From the NCBI RefSeq assembly GCF_902167145.1, contig NC_050097.1, positions 96,944,595 through 97,008,594 of the forward strand: 64,000 bases of DNA, written 5' to 3'. Below are positions 11,295-23,781 of the stretch, piece after piece. The notes under the pieces are model-generated. The model was not told where the DNA came from. It searched no databases and worked only from the letters and a program-made list of their open reading frames with translations. Positions within the stretch are counted from its first letter, which is position 1, and every line of letters starts with the position of its first letter. Made by a program: the position numbers and the translations under genes. This stretch comes from Zea mays. Taxonomy: Eukaryota > Streptophyta > Magnoliopsida > Poales > Poaceae.

Positions 11295-11916
11295 TGTTGG
11301 GGGTCTTCTTCCCCTCTGAAGGTCCTCAAGGCAAAAACACCTTTGGACAAGATAATACAAAGGCATACGCGAAATGATGACACAGATGGAAGCTGAAGCT
11401 ATGACTGAAGGAGCTTCGGCTTAGTATTATGACGAAGCCGAAGGTCGTCACCAACTCAAGGGAAAAAGACTGTTTAGTCCTTGATCACTTGCATTATGAT
11501 TGCATGTAAATGTTGGGGAAATAATGTAATTGTGTCTGGGCTGCGTCCCGCGCCTATAAATAGATGAACAATACCCCCGTACTGTTCACGCTCAATTGTA
11601 ATCGCTCTGGCGTCACTCTCGCATCTTTACCTCCTAGCAAGCCGAAGGTATCAATGTAATATAAATATTATGTATGTTAATTTATGTTTATACAATGAGA
11701 AGTTACTAGTATATAATCATTATTTATATTCTCTTATATTTGATATACCCTTATTTATATTCATTTACTGAGATAATGAAAGTATGTCCTTGACGACCTT
11801 CGTCTGAAGATCATTATATCCAAAAGGAGATAATGGTTCAAAGGACGAAGGTCTTTAATCGTTAACAATTGTGTTGCTTTGTTCTTGATGTATAGCATTT
11901 CAGAACAAAACCAACA
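11295..11916 (+). repeat. 5' LTR of Tat-like element C1 (622 bp)
   Basis: It begins TGTTGGGGGTCTTC and ends AAAACCAACA, with TG/CA ends. A TATAAATA box is at 11555-11562. Its end is the reverse complement of the LTR ends at 1133, 44653 and 56942, so C1 to C4 are one family. It lies in D3. Confidence 0.85.
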
Positions 11917-11998
11917 TTGGCGCCCACCTCCGGTGAACTCACTTCAACAACTTTGACGATGGCTCTGCAAAGCAACCAACCTTCGGTTACAAAGCTAG
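11917..11998 (+). pseudogene. C1 primer-binding site and gag start
   Basis: TTGGCGCCCACC follows the LTR directly and is the primer site shared by C4 and E. A methionine codon opens MALQSNQPSVTKL and is interrupted at 11998 by B1. When C1 sequence resumes at 18710 it is already near the protease, so most of gag is missing; the loss either preceded or accompanied the B1 insertion. Confidence 0.75.
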
Positions 11999-12570
11999 TG
12001 ATGAGGACATCACTATGAGTACGACTACACCAGCAGCACCTCCACATCAAGTGCCACTTCGTTCATTAGCTGGGCCAATCACTCGGGCCCGTGCCAGAGA
12101 TCTTAACTTCGTCATGCTACTGAAGAATGAGGGCCCAGAAGAATAGACGACCAGCCCAACTACGGCCCATAGTGGACGACCTAGGGTTGGCCGCCCCTAG
12201 GGGCTGCGCCCCCTCTCCTTATTTATCCAGGAGCTGCGCCTCCTTTGTTCAGGGAGTTTTGTTTTACATCTAGCTTTAGCTACCCCAGAACACGCACAAA
12301 TACGTGCTATCCTCTGTGATTCAGAACTCCACCTCATGTGATATTAAGATTGCTCGCATCTTTTTCTTGTTAGTTCTTCGATTACGCACAGGAAACGATC
12401 TTCGTGATCAGGCCGATCTCGCATTAGCAAGGTCGGTAACCATTGGGAGTTGGTTCAGCGATTGCATTGGCGCTTCGGGTTCGCTCGTCGTAGTCAGATC
12501 GTGAGGGTCTACTTCCACCAAATCGGAATTATCTCCACTCACCGAAAGATCGGGCACTCCAGCTCTATCA
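11999..12570 (+). repeat. 5' LTR of B1 (572 bp)
   Basis: It starts TGATGAGGACATCAC and ends GCTCTATCA. The segment RARDLNFVMLLKNEGPEE, encoded just inside the LTR, is the end of the integrase frame and its short CR-like tail. Confidence 0.9.
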
Positions 12571-13728
12571 AGTGGTATCAGATTTCTAGGTTGATCGGTG
12601 AGTTTATCGAGTGTTTTTTTCTCCTACAGTCTACAAAACCACATAAAAATTTAGGTTAGACCTTATCCCAGCACCCTTTTGAGCCTCGCACTTTCTTTCA
12701 ATAATCTGCATTGTTGAATTTGTGTGCTTTCACATCATTTGTTGCTGGTTGCATTGTGTTATTCCACCATTCAAACCCTAGCGCGCCGCCACCATATTCC
12801 GTTTGATCACGCCACAAACCAAGTCAACGCCGCTTCCTTATTTTTCTCCTTCGGTTACGTCAAAAAAAAACAGAAAAAAACAAACCGAGTCAACGCCGCT
12901 TCCTTGTTTTTCTCCTTCGGTTACGTAAAAAAAACAGAAACAAAAAAAAAAGAAAACGAAGGAGAAAGAATACAAAGCGGTTGTCTCATCTCGGTCGTTT
13001 TAAACATACCTTCCTTAAACCGGGCATAACTTTTCGCTCGGTTGTTCAAAAAATCTGAAATTTTTACAGGAGCTTGTTGACACCATTCTAAGGCCGGCCA
13101 AACTGACCTATGGTCTGTTTGGGTTTCGATAAAATTGTCAAAAAAATTCAGGAAAATAAAGAAAAAAATTCGTCAAAGTTCTCGCACGCTTTTCAGAGAA
13201 CTTCCTGATTTTCTGTAGACCACATCTGAACTCTGTTTTAGGTGAAACTTCGTGTATCTCCTATTTTGTTGCTCCTTGTGCTGAGAAAAATATCAAAAAA
13301 TCATACAAAAAAAGAAAAACAAAATCACTTGTGATTCCTACTAGTGCCTTTTTGGCCTCGCTAGTACAATATTTACGGTACTGCCATTCTGCTAGTTCCA
13401 TCCGTCCTTTGCACTTGTGGCCAGCAATATAGTTTCATGTTTTGCACTATAATTCAACTTTGCATAATTGTTTGATCGTGCTAATCCTTGACTTGAGTGC
13501 AGCCTACCCAAAACTCCACATATTTCTACGACGAGAAGGTTTCTGTTTCTCCAGGCAATCGCTCATCCAATCTTTCACCGATTCCACCTGTTGGTTGCAG
13601 TTCACCACTGTGGCTTGGTAAGAACGGATAAGAACTTGATAACAGCATTCCATTGAGCGAGTTGTCACCACCATTTTCCTGTTGTCGTCGGTTTTTCTCC
13701 TTTTGGTGTTTTGGTGTTTGTGCTAACT
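12571..13728 (+). other. B1 leader, with primer site and a tandem duplication
   Basis: The primer site TGGTATCAGA is at 12572-12581. A unit of about 65 bp containing CAACGCCGCTTCCTT and an A-rich tail occurs twice in a row (about 12823-12950). I see no gene. Confidence 0.75.
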
Positions 13729-16700
13729 ATGGCAGGAGCACACGACACAGTGGATGCCCAGTTGCTGGAAGTAAGGGGACAAGTTGATGGACTTGCTGCT
13801 GACATTAGGACGATGCATGAACGGCTTGATTCAACGGTCACTTCGACGACCGAGCGTTTCAACCAGCTTGACCTTGCTCAAACGGCGACTCGCACCACAC
13901 TCGACACCATCCTGGCACGCCTTGATGCGTTGACCACAAAGATGGAGCAGGACTACGGCGGTGACACTGAGCAGGATGATGGAGATCGCCGTGGTCGTGC
14001 ACGCCGTGTGGTTTGTCATCCCCCTAATGACTTATTTTCTAAGATTAAATTTAAAATTCCACCTTTTAATGGCAAATACGATCCTGCTGCATATCTTGAT
14101 TGGGAGTTAGAGGTTGAACAAAAATTGTCATGCCATGATATTGCTGCACATTCTCAGGTTAAAGCTGCTATTAGTGAATTTACTGATTTTGCTTTAATTT
14201 GGTGGCGTGAGTATAAAATGAAACATCCCACTGCCATTCCAACCACTTGGGATCAGTTGAAAGCTGCGATGTGACTTCGATTTGTGCCTTCGTATTATGC
14301 TCGTGATTTGCTTAATAAAATGCAGCGTTTTTAGCAAGGTTCTCAATCTATTCAGGACTATTTCCAGGAGTTACAAAAAGGTATGATTCGTTGTGGGATA
14401 TTGGAGGACAACGACGCTGCTATGGCACGTTTTCGTGGTGGTTTAAACCGCGAAATCCAGGATATACTTGATTATAAGGAATATTATGATATGACTACTT
14501 TATTTGATTATGCTTGCAAAGCTGAACGAGAAGTGCAGGGACGCCGCTCGAAGCCATATTCTAACCCTTTTGCAGGACGAAGCTCGACATCCACCTCAGC
14601 ACCAGTTCCCCCTGCGCCATCCACGTCCACCACTACTCCACGCGAGAAGACGACCAAACCAGCCAGCATTGCCCCACCCACAGGTCGTACACGGGATATT
14701 CAATGTCATCGTTGTAGAGGATTCGGCCATGTGATTCGAGACTGCCCAAACAAGCGCACTTTGCTCATTCGTGACGATGGTGAGTCCTCTTCCGCTAGTG
14801 ATTCTGAAGAAATTGAACATGCACTACTTGCCACTAACCATGCAGCTCAGGCGGAGGTACATGTCAACCCGGGCGACGCTGATAGGTATGAAAGTCTTGT
14901 TGTGCTTCGTGTTCTTAGTACACAGGTCGCTTTGCCCGAGAAGAATCAGCGACACACTCTGTTCCATACAAAGGGTGTTGTGCAGGAGCGGTCAATTCGC
15001 ATCATTATCGACAACGGCAGTTGCAACAATTTGGCGAGTACCATGTTGGTCGAAAAGTTGTCGTTACCCACTCGTAAGCATCCAAACCCATATCACATTC
15101 AATGACTTAATGATGGTGGTAAAATAAAAATCACGCGTTCCGTGCGTGTTACTTTCTCCATGGGTGCTTATTTTGATTTTGTTGATTGTGATGTTATTCC
15201 CATGGAAGCATGCTCTTTGTTACTTGGTCGACCTTGGCAATATGATACTGATAGCTTGCATCATGGTCGTTCGAATCATTATTCTTTCATTTTTAAGGGT
15301 CAAAAAAATAATTATACATCCAATGACACCTGAACAAATTGTTAAAGATGATCTTGCCCGAGCTACTATAACTGCTAAACAACTTGATCCATCACCCTCT
15401 ATTCCTTCTGAAATCAAGTTGAAGGCTCCTGTTTTACTTGCTACACGTGCTGATTTTGATGATCTACACGGTGCTCATTTGCCATGCTATGCACTTGTAT
15501 GCTCTAGTGTCCTCATTTCACTTGATGATGCACCATCTTTGGCTATTCCCCCTATGGTTGCTTACCTTTTGCAGGAGTACGCTGATGTCTTTCCCAAAGA
15601 CTTACCACCGGGTCTCCCACCGCTTCGTGGCATTGAGCACCAGATCGACCTCATCCCCGGCGCACAGCTTCCGAACCGCGCACCGTATCGTACAAATCCA
15701 GATGAGACGAAGGAGACTCAGCGCCAGGTACAGGCGTTGCTTGATAAGGGATACATTCGTGAGTCTCTTAGCCCTTGCTCTATTCCTGTGTTACTTGTTC
15801 CCAAGAAAGATGGGTCATGGCGTATGTGTGTAGACTGTCGTGCTATTAATAACATCACTATTCGTTATCGATATCCTATACCACGCCTTGATGATATGCT
15901 AGATGAGCTTAGTGGTGCCATTATTTTCACTAAGATTGATTTGCGTAGTGGTTACCACCAGATTAGAATGAAACTGGGTGATGAATGGAAAACAGCTTTT
16001 AAAACGAAATTTGGTTTATATGAATGGTTGGTTATGCCGTTTGGATTGACTAATGCTCCCAGCACTTTTATGCGAGTGATGAATGAAGTTCTGAGGCCCT
16101 TCATAGGATTGTTTGTGGTTGTTTATTTTGATGATATCCTTATTTACAGCAAATCTAAGAAAGAGCATTTGGAACATTTAAGTGCTGTTTTTGATGCATT
16201 GCGTGCTGTCCAGTTATTTGCTAACATGGAAAAATGCATCTTTTGCACACAACGTGTCTCGTTTCTTGGTTATGTTGTTACTCCACAGGGCATTGAGGTG
16301 GATAGCAGCAAGATTGCTGCCATTCGGGAGTGGCCTACACCGACGACGGTCACACAAATTCGGAGCTTTCTTGGACTTGCCGGTTTCTACCGTAGATTTG
16401 TTCGTGATTTTAGCTCCATTGCAGCGCCTCTACATGAGCTCACAAAGAAAGATGTGTCGTTTGCTTGGCGTGATTCGCAGGAGGTAGCGTTCAGCACTTT
16501 GAAAGATTGCTCCCTTATTGCAATTGCTTGATTTTAATAAAGTGTTTGAGCTTGAATGCGATGCTAGCGGTATTGGGCTAGGTGCTGTTTTGTTACAAGA
16601 AGGAAAACCAGTTGCTTATTTTAGTGAAAAATTAAGGGGTGCTAGTCTGAAATATTCTACTTATGATAAGGAGCTTTACGCTTTAGTGCGCACTTTGCAT

Positions 16701-18285
16701 ACATGGCAGAACTATCTTTGGCATCGTGAGTTCATAATTCATTCTGATCATGAGGCTTTAAAACATATTCGTAACCAAACAAATCTGAACCGTCGTCATG
16801 CTAAATGGGTAGAATTCATTGAGTCTTTTCCTTACATTATTAAACACAAGAACAAGAAGGACAATGTTATTGTTGATGCTTTGTCTCGTCGCTATACCAT
16901 GCTGTCACAGTTAGATTTTAAAATCTTTGGTTTGCACACTGTGAAAGATCATATGTTGACAATGCTGATTTTAAAGATGCTTTCGGCCATTATATTAATG
17001 GGAAACCATGGGGCAAATTTCACATACAGGATGGGTTCCTGTTTCGCACTAACAAGCTGTGTGTTCCAGCTAGCTCGGTTCGTCTTTTGTTGTTACAGGA
17101 AGCGCATGGAGGCGGTCTCATGGGGCACTTTGGCGTCTACAAGACACATGAGGTGTTGGCTGCCCACTTCTTTTGGCCTCGGATGCGCGCTGATGTTGAG
17201 CGCCTTGTTGCACGCTGCACTACTTGTCAGAAAGCTAGGTCACGGTTGAACAACCATGGTTTGTATATGCCTTTGCCTGTTCCTACTTCCCCTTGGATTG
17301 ATATTTCGATGGATTTTATTTTGGGATTGCCTAGAACTAAGAAGGGGAGGGATAACATTTTTGTGGTTGTTGATCGATTCTCCAAAATGGCTCATTTCAT
17401 ACCTTGTCATAAGACTGATGATGCTAGCAATGTTGCTGAATTGTTTTTTAGAGAGATTATTCGTTTGCACGGTATTCCCAATACAATAGTCTCGGATCGT
17501 GATGCTAAGTTTCTCAATCATTTTTGGAGATCTCTGTGGAATAAATTGGGAACTAAATTGTTGTTTAGCACCACTTGTCTACCATGCTTAGGGCTGTTTT
17601 AGACAAAAAATTGAAACATTGGGAGGATTGCTTGCCTCATGTTGAGTTTTCTTATAATCATGCAACACATTCTTCTACAAAGATGTGCCCTTTTCAAATT
17701 GTTTATGGTTACATTCCTAGGGCGCCTATTGCTTTGTTTTCGCTTGATGCTGCGGACGCCCCACACATAGATGCTGTTGCACATGTTGAACAAATGATTA
17801 ACCTCCATGAACAAACTCAACAAAACATTGCTGCTACTAATGCAAAAAATCAGGTTGCTGGTAGTAAAGGAAGAAAACTTGTTACTTTTGAGCCAGGTGA
17901 TATGGTTTTGTTGCACTTGAGAAAGGATCGGTTTCCTACTTTGCGCCGTTCTAAATTAATGCCTCGTGCTGCTGGTCCTTTTAAGGTGCTAACAAAGATT
18001 AATGATAATGCTTATATCCTTGACCTGCCTACGGAATTTGGTGTTTCCACTAGTTTTAATGTTGCAGATTTGAAACCATATATGGCTGAGGATGAGGAGT
18101 TGCCGTCGAGGACGACTTCACTTCAAGAAGGGGAGGATGATGAGGACATCACTATGAGTACGACTACACCAGCAGCACCTCCACATCAAGCGCCACTTCC
18201 TTCATTAGCTGGGCCAATTACTTGGGCCCGTGCCAGAGATCTTAACTTCGTCATGCTACTGAAGAATGAGGGCCCAGAAAAATAG
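13729..18285 (+). pseudogene. Gag-Pol polyprotein of B1, multiply broken
   Basis: Translation would start at ATG 13729 (MAGAHDTV). Gag, zinc knuckle CHRCRGFGHVIRDC (near 14703), protease IIDNGS, RT with YFDDIL, RNase H with CDASG, integrase and a CR-like tail are all recognisable. Breaks that I can see: TGA at 14272, TAG at 14332 and TGA at 15103, all in the gag frame; a frameshift in an A run near 15302-15308; loss of about 11 bases near 16507; one base missing near 16950; and loss of about 46 bases at 17578. The last removes the HPQTDGQTE segment holding the third catalytic residue of integrase. The frame enters the 3' LTR and stops at 18283-18285. Confidence 0.88.
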
Positions 18286-18709
18286 ACGACCAGCCCAACT
18301 GCGGCCCATAGTGGACGACATAGGGTTGGCCACCCCTAGGGGCTGCGCCCCCTCTCCTTATTTATCCAGGAGCTGCGCCTCCTTTGTTCGGGGAGTTTTG
18401 TTTTACATCTAGCTTTAGCTACCCCAGAACATGCACAAATACGTACTGTCCTCTGTGATTCAGAACTCCACCTCGAGTGATATTAAGATTGTTCGCATCT
18501 TTTTCTTGTTCGTTCTTCGATTGCGCACTGGAAACGATCTTCGTGATCAGGCCGATCTCGCATCAGCAAGGTCGATAACCATTGGGAGTTGGTTCAGCGA
18601 TTGCATTGGCGCTTCAGGTTCGCTCGTCGTAGTCGGATCGTGAGGGTCTACTTCCACCAAATCGGAATTATCTCCACTCACCGAAAGATCGGGCACTCCA
18701 GCTCTATCA
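18138..18709 (+). repeat. 3' LTR of B1 (572 bp)
   Basis: It has the same length and ends as the 5' LTR and is preceded by the purine tract at 18124-18137. The differences from the 5' LTR are mainly transitions. Confidence 0.9.
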
Positions 18710-19511
18710 GCTATTGCTCCCGATCACAGGCGGTTCAACATCTGAACCAGATAACAAGAGGCAGAAGAAAGAAGCACAGAGAAGGGTACAACATGTTGGG
18801 GTGCAAGGACCCTTCATCAAGTCCAAATGGTCTCATATTCCAATCACCTTCTCTCAGGAAGACCTTCAGCTTAAGGATTACCCTCACAACGATGCAATGG
18901 TCATATCTTGTGTTATCAAGGGATTTCTGGTCCACAATATCCTGGTGGACACAGGCAGTGCAGCAGATATCATCTTTGCAAAGGTTCAGGCAAATGCAAG
19001 AGCCAGATGACAAGATACATGATGCAACACATCCTCTATGTGGCTTCGGAGGGAGACAGATAGTGGCACTTGGCAAGATAACAATGCCAGTCACCTTCGG
19101 CTACATTCATAACACAAGGACAGAGCAAGTTGTCTTCAATATTGTTGATATGGAGTATCCATACAATGCAATCATTGGTCGAGGGACGCTCAATGCCTTC
19201 GAAGCTATCCTCCACCCAGCATACCTTTGCATCAAGATACCATCGAAACAAGGGCCCATTGATGTGCATGGGAGTCAAGATGCTGCTAGGAGAGCCGAAG
19301 GAAGTTGGACGGATTCGAAGGCTATTCACAACATAGATGAAACCAAAGCTTATCAGCAGTATAAGCATAAAAGAGAAAAAGCTGCTTCGGCGGACCAGCC
19401 AAAGCCTATGCTTTTGTGTGAAGATATAGCAGAGCAAAAAGTTCTTCTGGGGTCTCAGTTATCTAATGAGCAAGAAAAGACTTTGTTAAGGTTCTTGTTT
19501 AACAACAAAGA
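18710..19511 (+). pseudogene. C1 gag-protease fragment
   Basis: This is a Tat-lineage coding remnant. [15 protein letters not shown] and [11 protein letters not shown] precede an aspartic protease core with [11 protein letters not shown] (about 18947-18980). A frameshift follows near 18980-19010, then [21 protein letters not shown] and the conserved DMEYPYNAIIGRGTLNAF block (about 19148-19200), and the start of the linker to RT (NNKDV). The same blocks occur in E at 23355-23781 and 28162-28220. It stops at 19511, where D1 begins. RT and the rest of C1 are not in the window. Confidence 0.82.
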
Positions 19512-21139
19512 TGTGGCGGAACCGCCTGAATTATTCCAACTTAAGTGCCCAAGTCCCGCCTTAGAGGCAAGGCCACACTTAAAACGGAATAAACCGTCAG
19601 TTCCTCGGATCTAGTTCGATAAAGCCACTAACAGGATCAAGTAACACATACTCACTCGAAGGTGAGGCACAGAGAAAATACAATAAAGCATAAAACCATA
19701 AATTAAAGAAGTACTTAATGTTATCATCGGAGTTTCAAAAGCAGTAACCATTATTTCTTGATGCAACGGAAATTAACTAACGATGAAATAAAGGGAGGAT
19801 GGGGAAGCCTGGCCCATCACTCTTCATGCTCCTCTCCTGCTGAGGCAGGGTCCCACTCGACTATCCAACCCGGTGGCAAGGTGGACAGCCAAGTCACTCT
19901 AGCAACCATATCCTCCAGAGTACCTGTAAAATTGTGCCACAAGCGAGGCTTAGTATACTAATACTCAGCCAGGCTTACCCGGTGTGAGGAGTCTACTCCT
20001 CTACCTCTAGACATGCAGCTGTTTGGCTAAGGGGTTTGGTTTGCTAGAAGCACTAGCTAAGTCTAAAAACAAATTTTAGCTTTTCAAGTTTTATTATAAT
20101 CCTTTGACTAGGTGAGTACCTAGCTATTCATACATGGTATCAAACATTATTGCAATCAACATCTTTTGAATGTCACCTCATTCCACTTCTTACTCAATGT
20201 AGCAGCATGGATCAAGCAGTCTCATTAACTGCGAGAAGCAGACGATTCAAATCGAGTTTTTAAACCTTGCAAGGTAAACCTAAACACACAACGTGGCGAG
20301 GCACTCCGTCCCCACACACATCAACCGTCCCCATCGATTCCCTAAAAACAGAAAGAGGCTCACCGCCTTGGCGTACAATGCCTCACTGACCCCGACTGCC
20401 GTCGTGCAGTGACCTCACTTGTACCCACCACAACCGGAATGGGAGATCACATCTCAGGTCGCGTGAGGAGATCAATCCGCGGGTAGGTTCACTCAGGTAC
20501 TAGGCTTACCGATTTACCATATTTCTCTTCATGTGCTTAGTACGTTCAAACGCTTGACACACGGTACCACACCTTAATCCTTATTTCAATTTTCCATCTC
20601 GTAGACAACTCATCCCCATGGATCGTTGTCCATAGACCATCATTATTCTGATGTAAAAATGGATGCAATCAATTCCTGACGTCGCGCGAGTGCTAGAAAA
20701 ATCACTCGACTTCTACCGAGATTCCTAATTAGTAAAGCAGCTACTCGACCTAGTATATTAGTATTCATCTCAAAAGGAATCCTGAGTTCATGCAACTAGG
20801 GTTTCAAGCAACTCCTACACTTAATTGCACGGTACAAGCCTACAATCATTAAGTGTAGTAAAATAACATAATTAACGGTTATGCATAAAACCGGGGCTTG
20901 CCTTCAAAAGCTGGGGTAGGGAGATCCTCAGTTGCAGGCTCTAGTGCTGGCTCCTAGACTCCCTCTTGAGCAACTCCTTACTCCAGAATGAGTACGTACT
21001 CTCCATCAACGAGGTTACAATCTATCGAATGGAATGAATAAGATACATGTATGTTAATGATATGCAAATTTAGTAAACACGATGTATGGTGAAATAACAC
21101 TAAGGCAGTGGGTAAACTAGGGTTTCTTTATCGTACGAT
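19512..21139 (-). mobile_element. Long-LTR element D1, partial
   Basis: It starts TGTGGCGGAAC exactly as D2 does and follows D2 for about 1.6 kb, including GGAATAA..CCGTCA, CTCAGCCAGGCTTACCCGG and ACCGGGGCTTGCC. Read on the minus strand this is the end of a long chromovirus-type LTR. It interrupts C1 and is itself cut at 21139, where C3's LTR begins (now separated by E). There is no coding potential. Confidence 0.78.
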
Positions 21140-21141
21140 TG

Positions 21142-21619
21142 TGTTGGGGCGAAGGCGAAGACGCCACCCTTCGCTCGAGGCCTTCGCCGTAGTCGTTGGT
21201 CCAACGGAGGCAAGACAGCGGGCAGGGACACCCTTCACCCCATACAACATCGGACGAAGACCTGTGACGAGGTCATCCCACCGTGCGGCCTCGTCCAGCA
21301 TGGAGGCCCACGTGTGATCCGGCCCATTGTAACAGGCCCTGCGTGGCCGCCGCGCGTTACGGGCCTAATTTGTAAAGGCATCCCTGTAATTACAGTCTGT
21401 AACCCCGCTTTATGGGAATATTCTGGGGATAACCTAGGTGTCTGAGGGCACATGCGTCCTTAACACAGGACGCTGGGCGCTCAGATACCTATAAATACCC
21501 CCGCACAGTGCCCTTGAGAGGCTAGATTAACAGAGCTATTGCCACCCTTCGCGAGAACCCTGTTTACGTCACTACACACCCCCGTTGGATCCCCTTGCGA
21601 CAGAGAGCAAGTTCCAACA
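21142..21619 (+). repeat. 5' LTR of E (478 bp)
   Basis: It begins TGTTGGGGCGAAGG and ends AAGTTCCAACA. A CTATAAATA box at 21488-21496 is the likely promoter. The target repeat GATTG precedes it. Confidence 0.92.
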
Positions 21620-21632
21620 TTTGGCGCCCACC
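21620..21632 (+). promoter_or_regulatory. Primer-binding site of E
   Basis: TTTGGCGCCCACC follows the LTR. The core TGGCGCCCACC is shared with C1 and C4. I do not assign the tRNA with certainty. Confidence 0.75.
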
Positions 21633-21658
21633 GTTCGTGCTACGAAAAACCACCCGCG

Positions 21659-23781
21659 ATGGCACCCAAGAAAGCTAACTCGAAGGCTGACGAGGCTGCG
21701 AAGGCAGCACTACTTGCCGCAAAAAAGGGCAAGGCCCTCGCCCTCACCCACTCCACCCACCAAGAGGCCACTGAAGACGACGTTCTCCGCACCTGCGAAG
21801 ACGACACTCTCCGCACCTGCGGCCCTGAAGGACAATCGTAGCCTCCCCTAGGCTTCGCCCCACCGGAGGGCGCGGACCTCACCGAGGACGGTGAAGTCCT
21901 CGGCGTCTCAGCGGAAGAACAGCTGCAGCTGCGCGCCCTGCGCCTCAAGAACCGCAATCTCCAGAGGCAAAAGGAGATACTGGAGGCCAAGCGCCAGCGC
22001 GTGTCCGCACTAGCCAAGGTGCGACAGATGATACGCGACGAAGAGCAGAAGGCCCAGGACCTCGAGCGGGAGATCGCGCTGATGCAGCGCGAAGGCCACC
22101 TCGGCCTGCAGCACGGGCCACCCCTGCAACAGCGTGCACAACTGGAGGACATGCGCGAAGGACACCTCGGCCTGCAGCACGGGCCACCCCTGCAACAGCG
22201 CGCACAACTGGAAGACCCGCGCTTCCCACATTCCGCGCCATTCCAAGGGGTCAACTACCTCGACGAGCGAAGTCCCCTAGCGCCACATCTGCAAGTGACG
22301 CCTTGGCCCGCCAACTTCCGGGCAGGGACCTATCCCAAGTACAACGGCAGCACTGACCCTGCACAATACATAATGAGTTATCAGGTCACCATTGCATCTT
22401 CCGGAGGGGACGACGCCACGATGGCCAAGTCTTTCATCATCGCCCTCGAAGGCCCAGCTCTCACCTGGTTCACCAGGTTGCCTCCGCTGTACATTGATTC
22501 CTGGAGAAGCCTCCGAGACAAGTTCCTGCTCAACTTCCAAGGGTACCACCCAGACACCGACGCCTTGGCCGAACTCTCACTCTGCAAACAGCTGGAAAAA
22601 GAGACTCTGCGGGAGTATTATCGCAAGTTTCTTACACTCAAGTCACAGCTGCCCTCAGTTGATGACCAGATCGCCATCCACTACGCCATCAGTGGCCTTC
22701 GCGCCGGTGTTCTTTACAGCCACTGCATCAGGGACCCGCCCAAGAACCTCCAGGAATTATATCAGCTCTTTGAAAAATATGCCAAGTCCGAAGAGGTCCA
22801 CCAGCGCAAGATTGAGTCTCAGAGGAAACCCAAAGACGCTCCACAGTCCAGCCGCACGTGGACGAGGACTCCGCAACCAGACTCCGGTCGAGACGGCCGC
22901 AACCAGCAGCAAGTGCACAACATCGCCAACCAGCACCCCGCTGCTGACGCCCCTCGCCGCCAAGAGTGTCCCCCCCAGGGCCGTGGAAACGGAACCCGTG
23001 GTAGGGGTCGGGGGCGTGCGCAGCCGCCACGCCGATTCTACTGTCTTTTTCATGGCGAAGACTGCGCCCACCAAACCAAAGACTGCCCAGAAACGAAGGC
23101 CACCAAAGACAGGATGGCACGGGCGCAGCCAGCCGACAACCCCAGAGTTATCGCGCACACTTATCAGCAACCCCCTCCACCATACATCCACGCCCCCGCC
23201 CCGCATCCACCGCACCACGCATACCAACAACACCAGAAAGTACAAATCGTACCTCCTCCACCCCCACCTCCACACCAGCAACATCAGAACATCCCCCACC
23301 CCCACGCCCCAAAACAAGAAGACTTCGCCGATCAGCCGTATCGTGGAGTCATTCATATGATCACTGGGGGGTCCAGCACCGACTTCGACACAAAGCGGCA
23401 AAAGCGGGACCACTACCGCAACATCAACCATGTCGCCATCACCGGCCCAGTCGTGCAGACGAAGTGGTCCCACGTACCGCTAACCTTCGACGCACGAGAC
23501 GTCGACCTGCGCAGCGCCCCCCACATCGACACCATGGTTATCAACTGCAGCGTGGCAGGCTGGGATCTACACAAAGTCCTAGTCGACAATGGCAGTCAAG
23601 CAGACATTATTTTCCTCCATGCCTTCGACCGCATGGGCATAAGCCACAGCCTGCTCAAGCCTTCGGACAACCCATTGTATGGTTTCAGCGGCAAGGGCAC
23701 TTTTCCTGTCGGCAAAATAGAGCTGCCTCTCTCCTTCGGTGTAGCGCCCAATGCCCGAAGTGAGCAAATAACCTTTGATAT
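21659..23781 (+). pseudogene. Gag and protease of E (one stop, then split by D2)
   Basis: ATG at 21659 opens MAPKKANSKADEAAKAA. The frame is open except for a TAG at 21839-21841. A 22-residue unit (GHLGLQHGPPLQQRAQLED) is repeated in tandem at about 22089-22218. The capsid-like gag region runs about 22300-22830 (FRAGTYPKYNGSTDPAQYI through YQLFEKYAKSEEV). A Cys/His cluster CLFHGEDCAHQTKDC follows at about 23041-23085, then a His/Pro-rich stretch. The protease core reads VDNGSQADIIF near 23582, with Asn in place of the usual Thr or Ser after the catalytic Asp. D2 splits the protein after FDI(V) at 23781. Confidence 0.85.

Larger units (their letters stand above)
11999..18709 (+). mobile_element. 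CRM-clade LTR retrotransposon B1, degenerate
   Basis: The element has 572-bp LTRs (11999-12570 and 18138-18709) with TGATGAGGAC...CTATCA ends, a TGGTATCAGA primer site at 12572-12581 and a polypurine tract GAAGGGGAGGA before the 3' LTR. It is related to A but clearly a different subfamily. The flanks are GCTAG (11994-11998) and GCTAT (18710-18714), an imperfect target repeat. Its gag-pol carries stops, frameshifts and deletions. The LTRs differ at roughly twenty sites by eye, so it is much older than A2. Confidence 0.88.
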
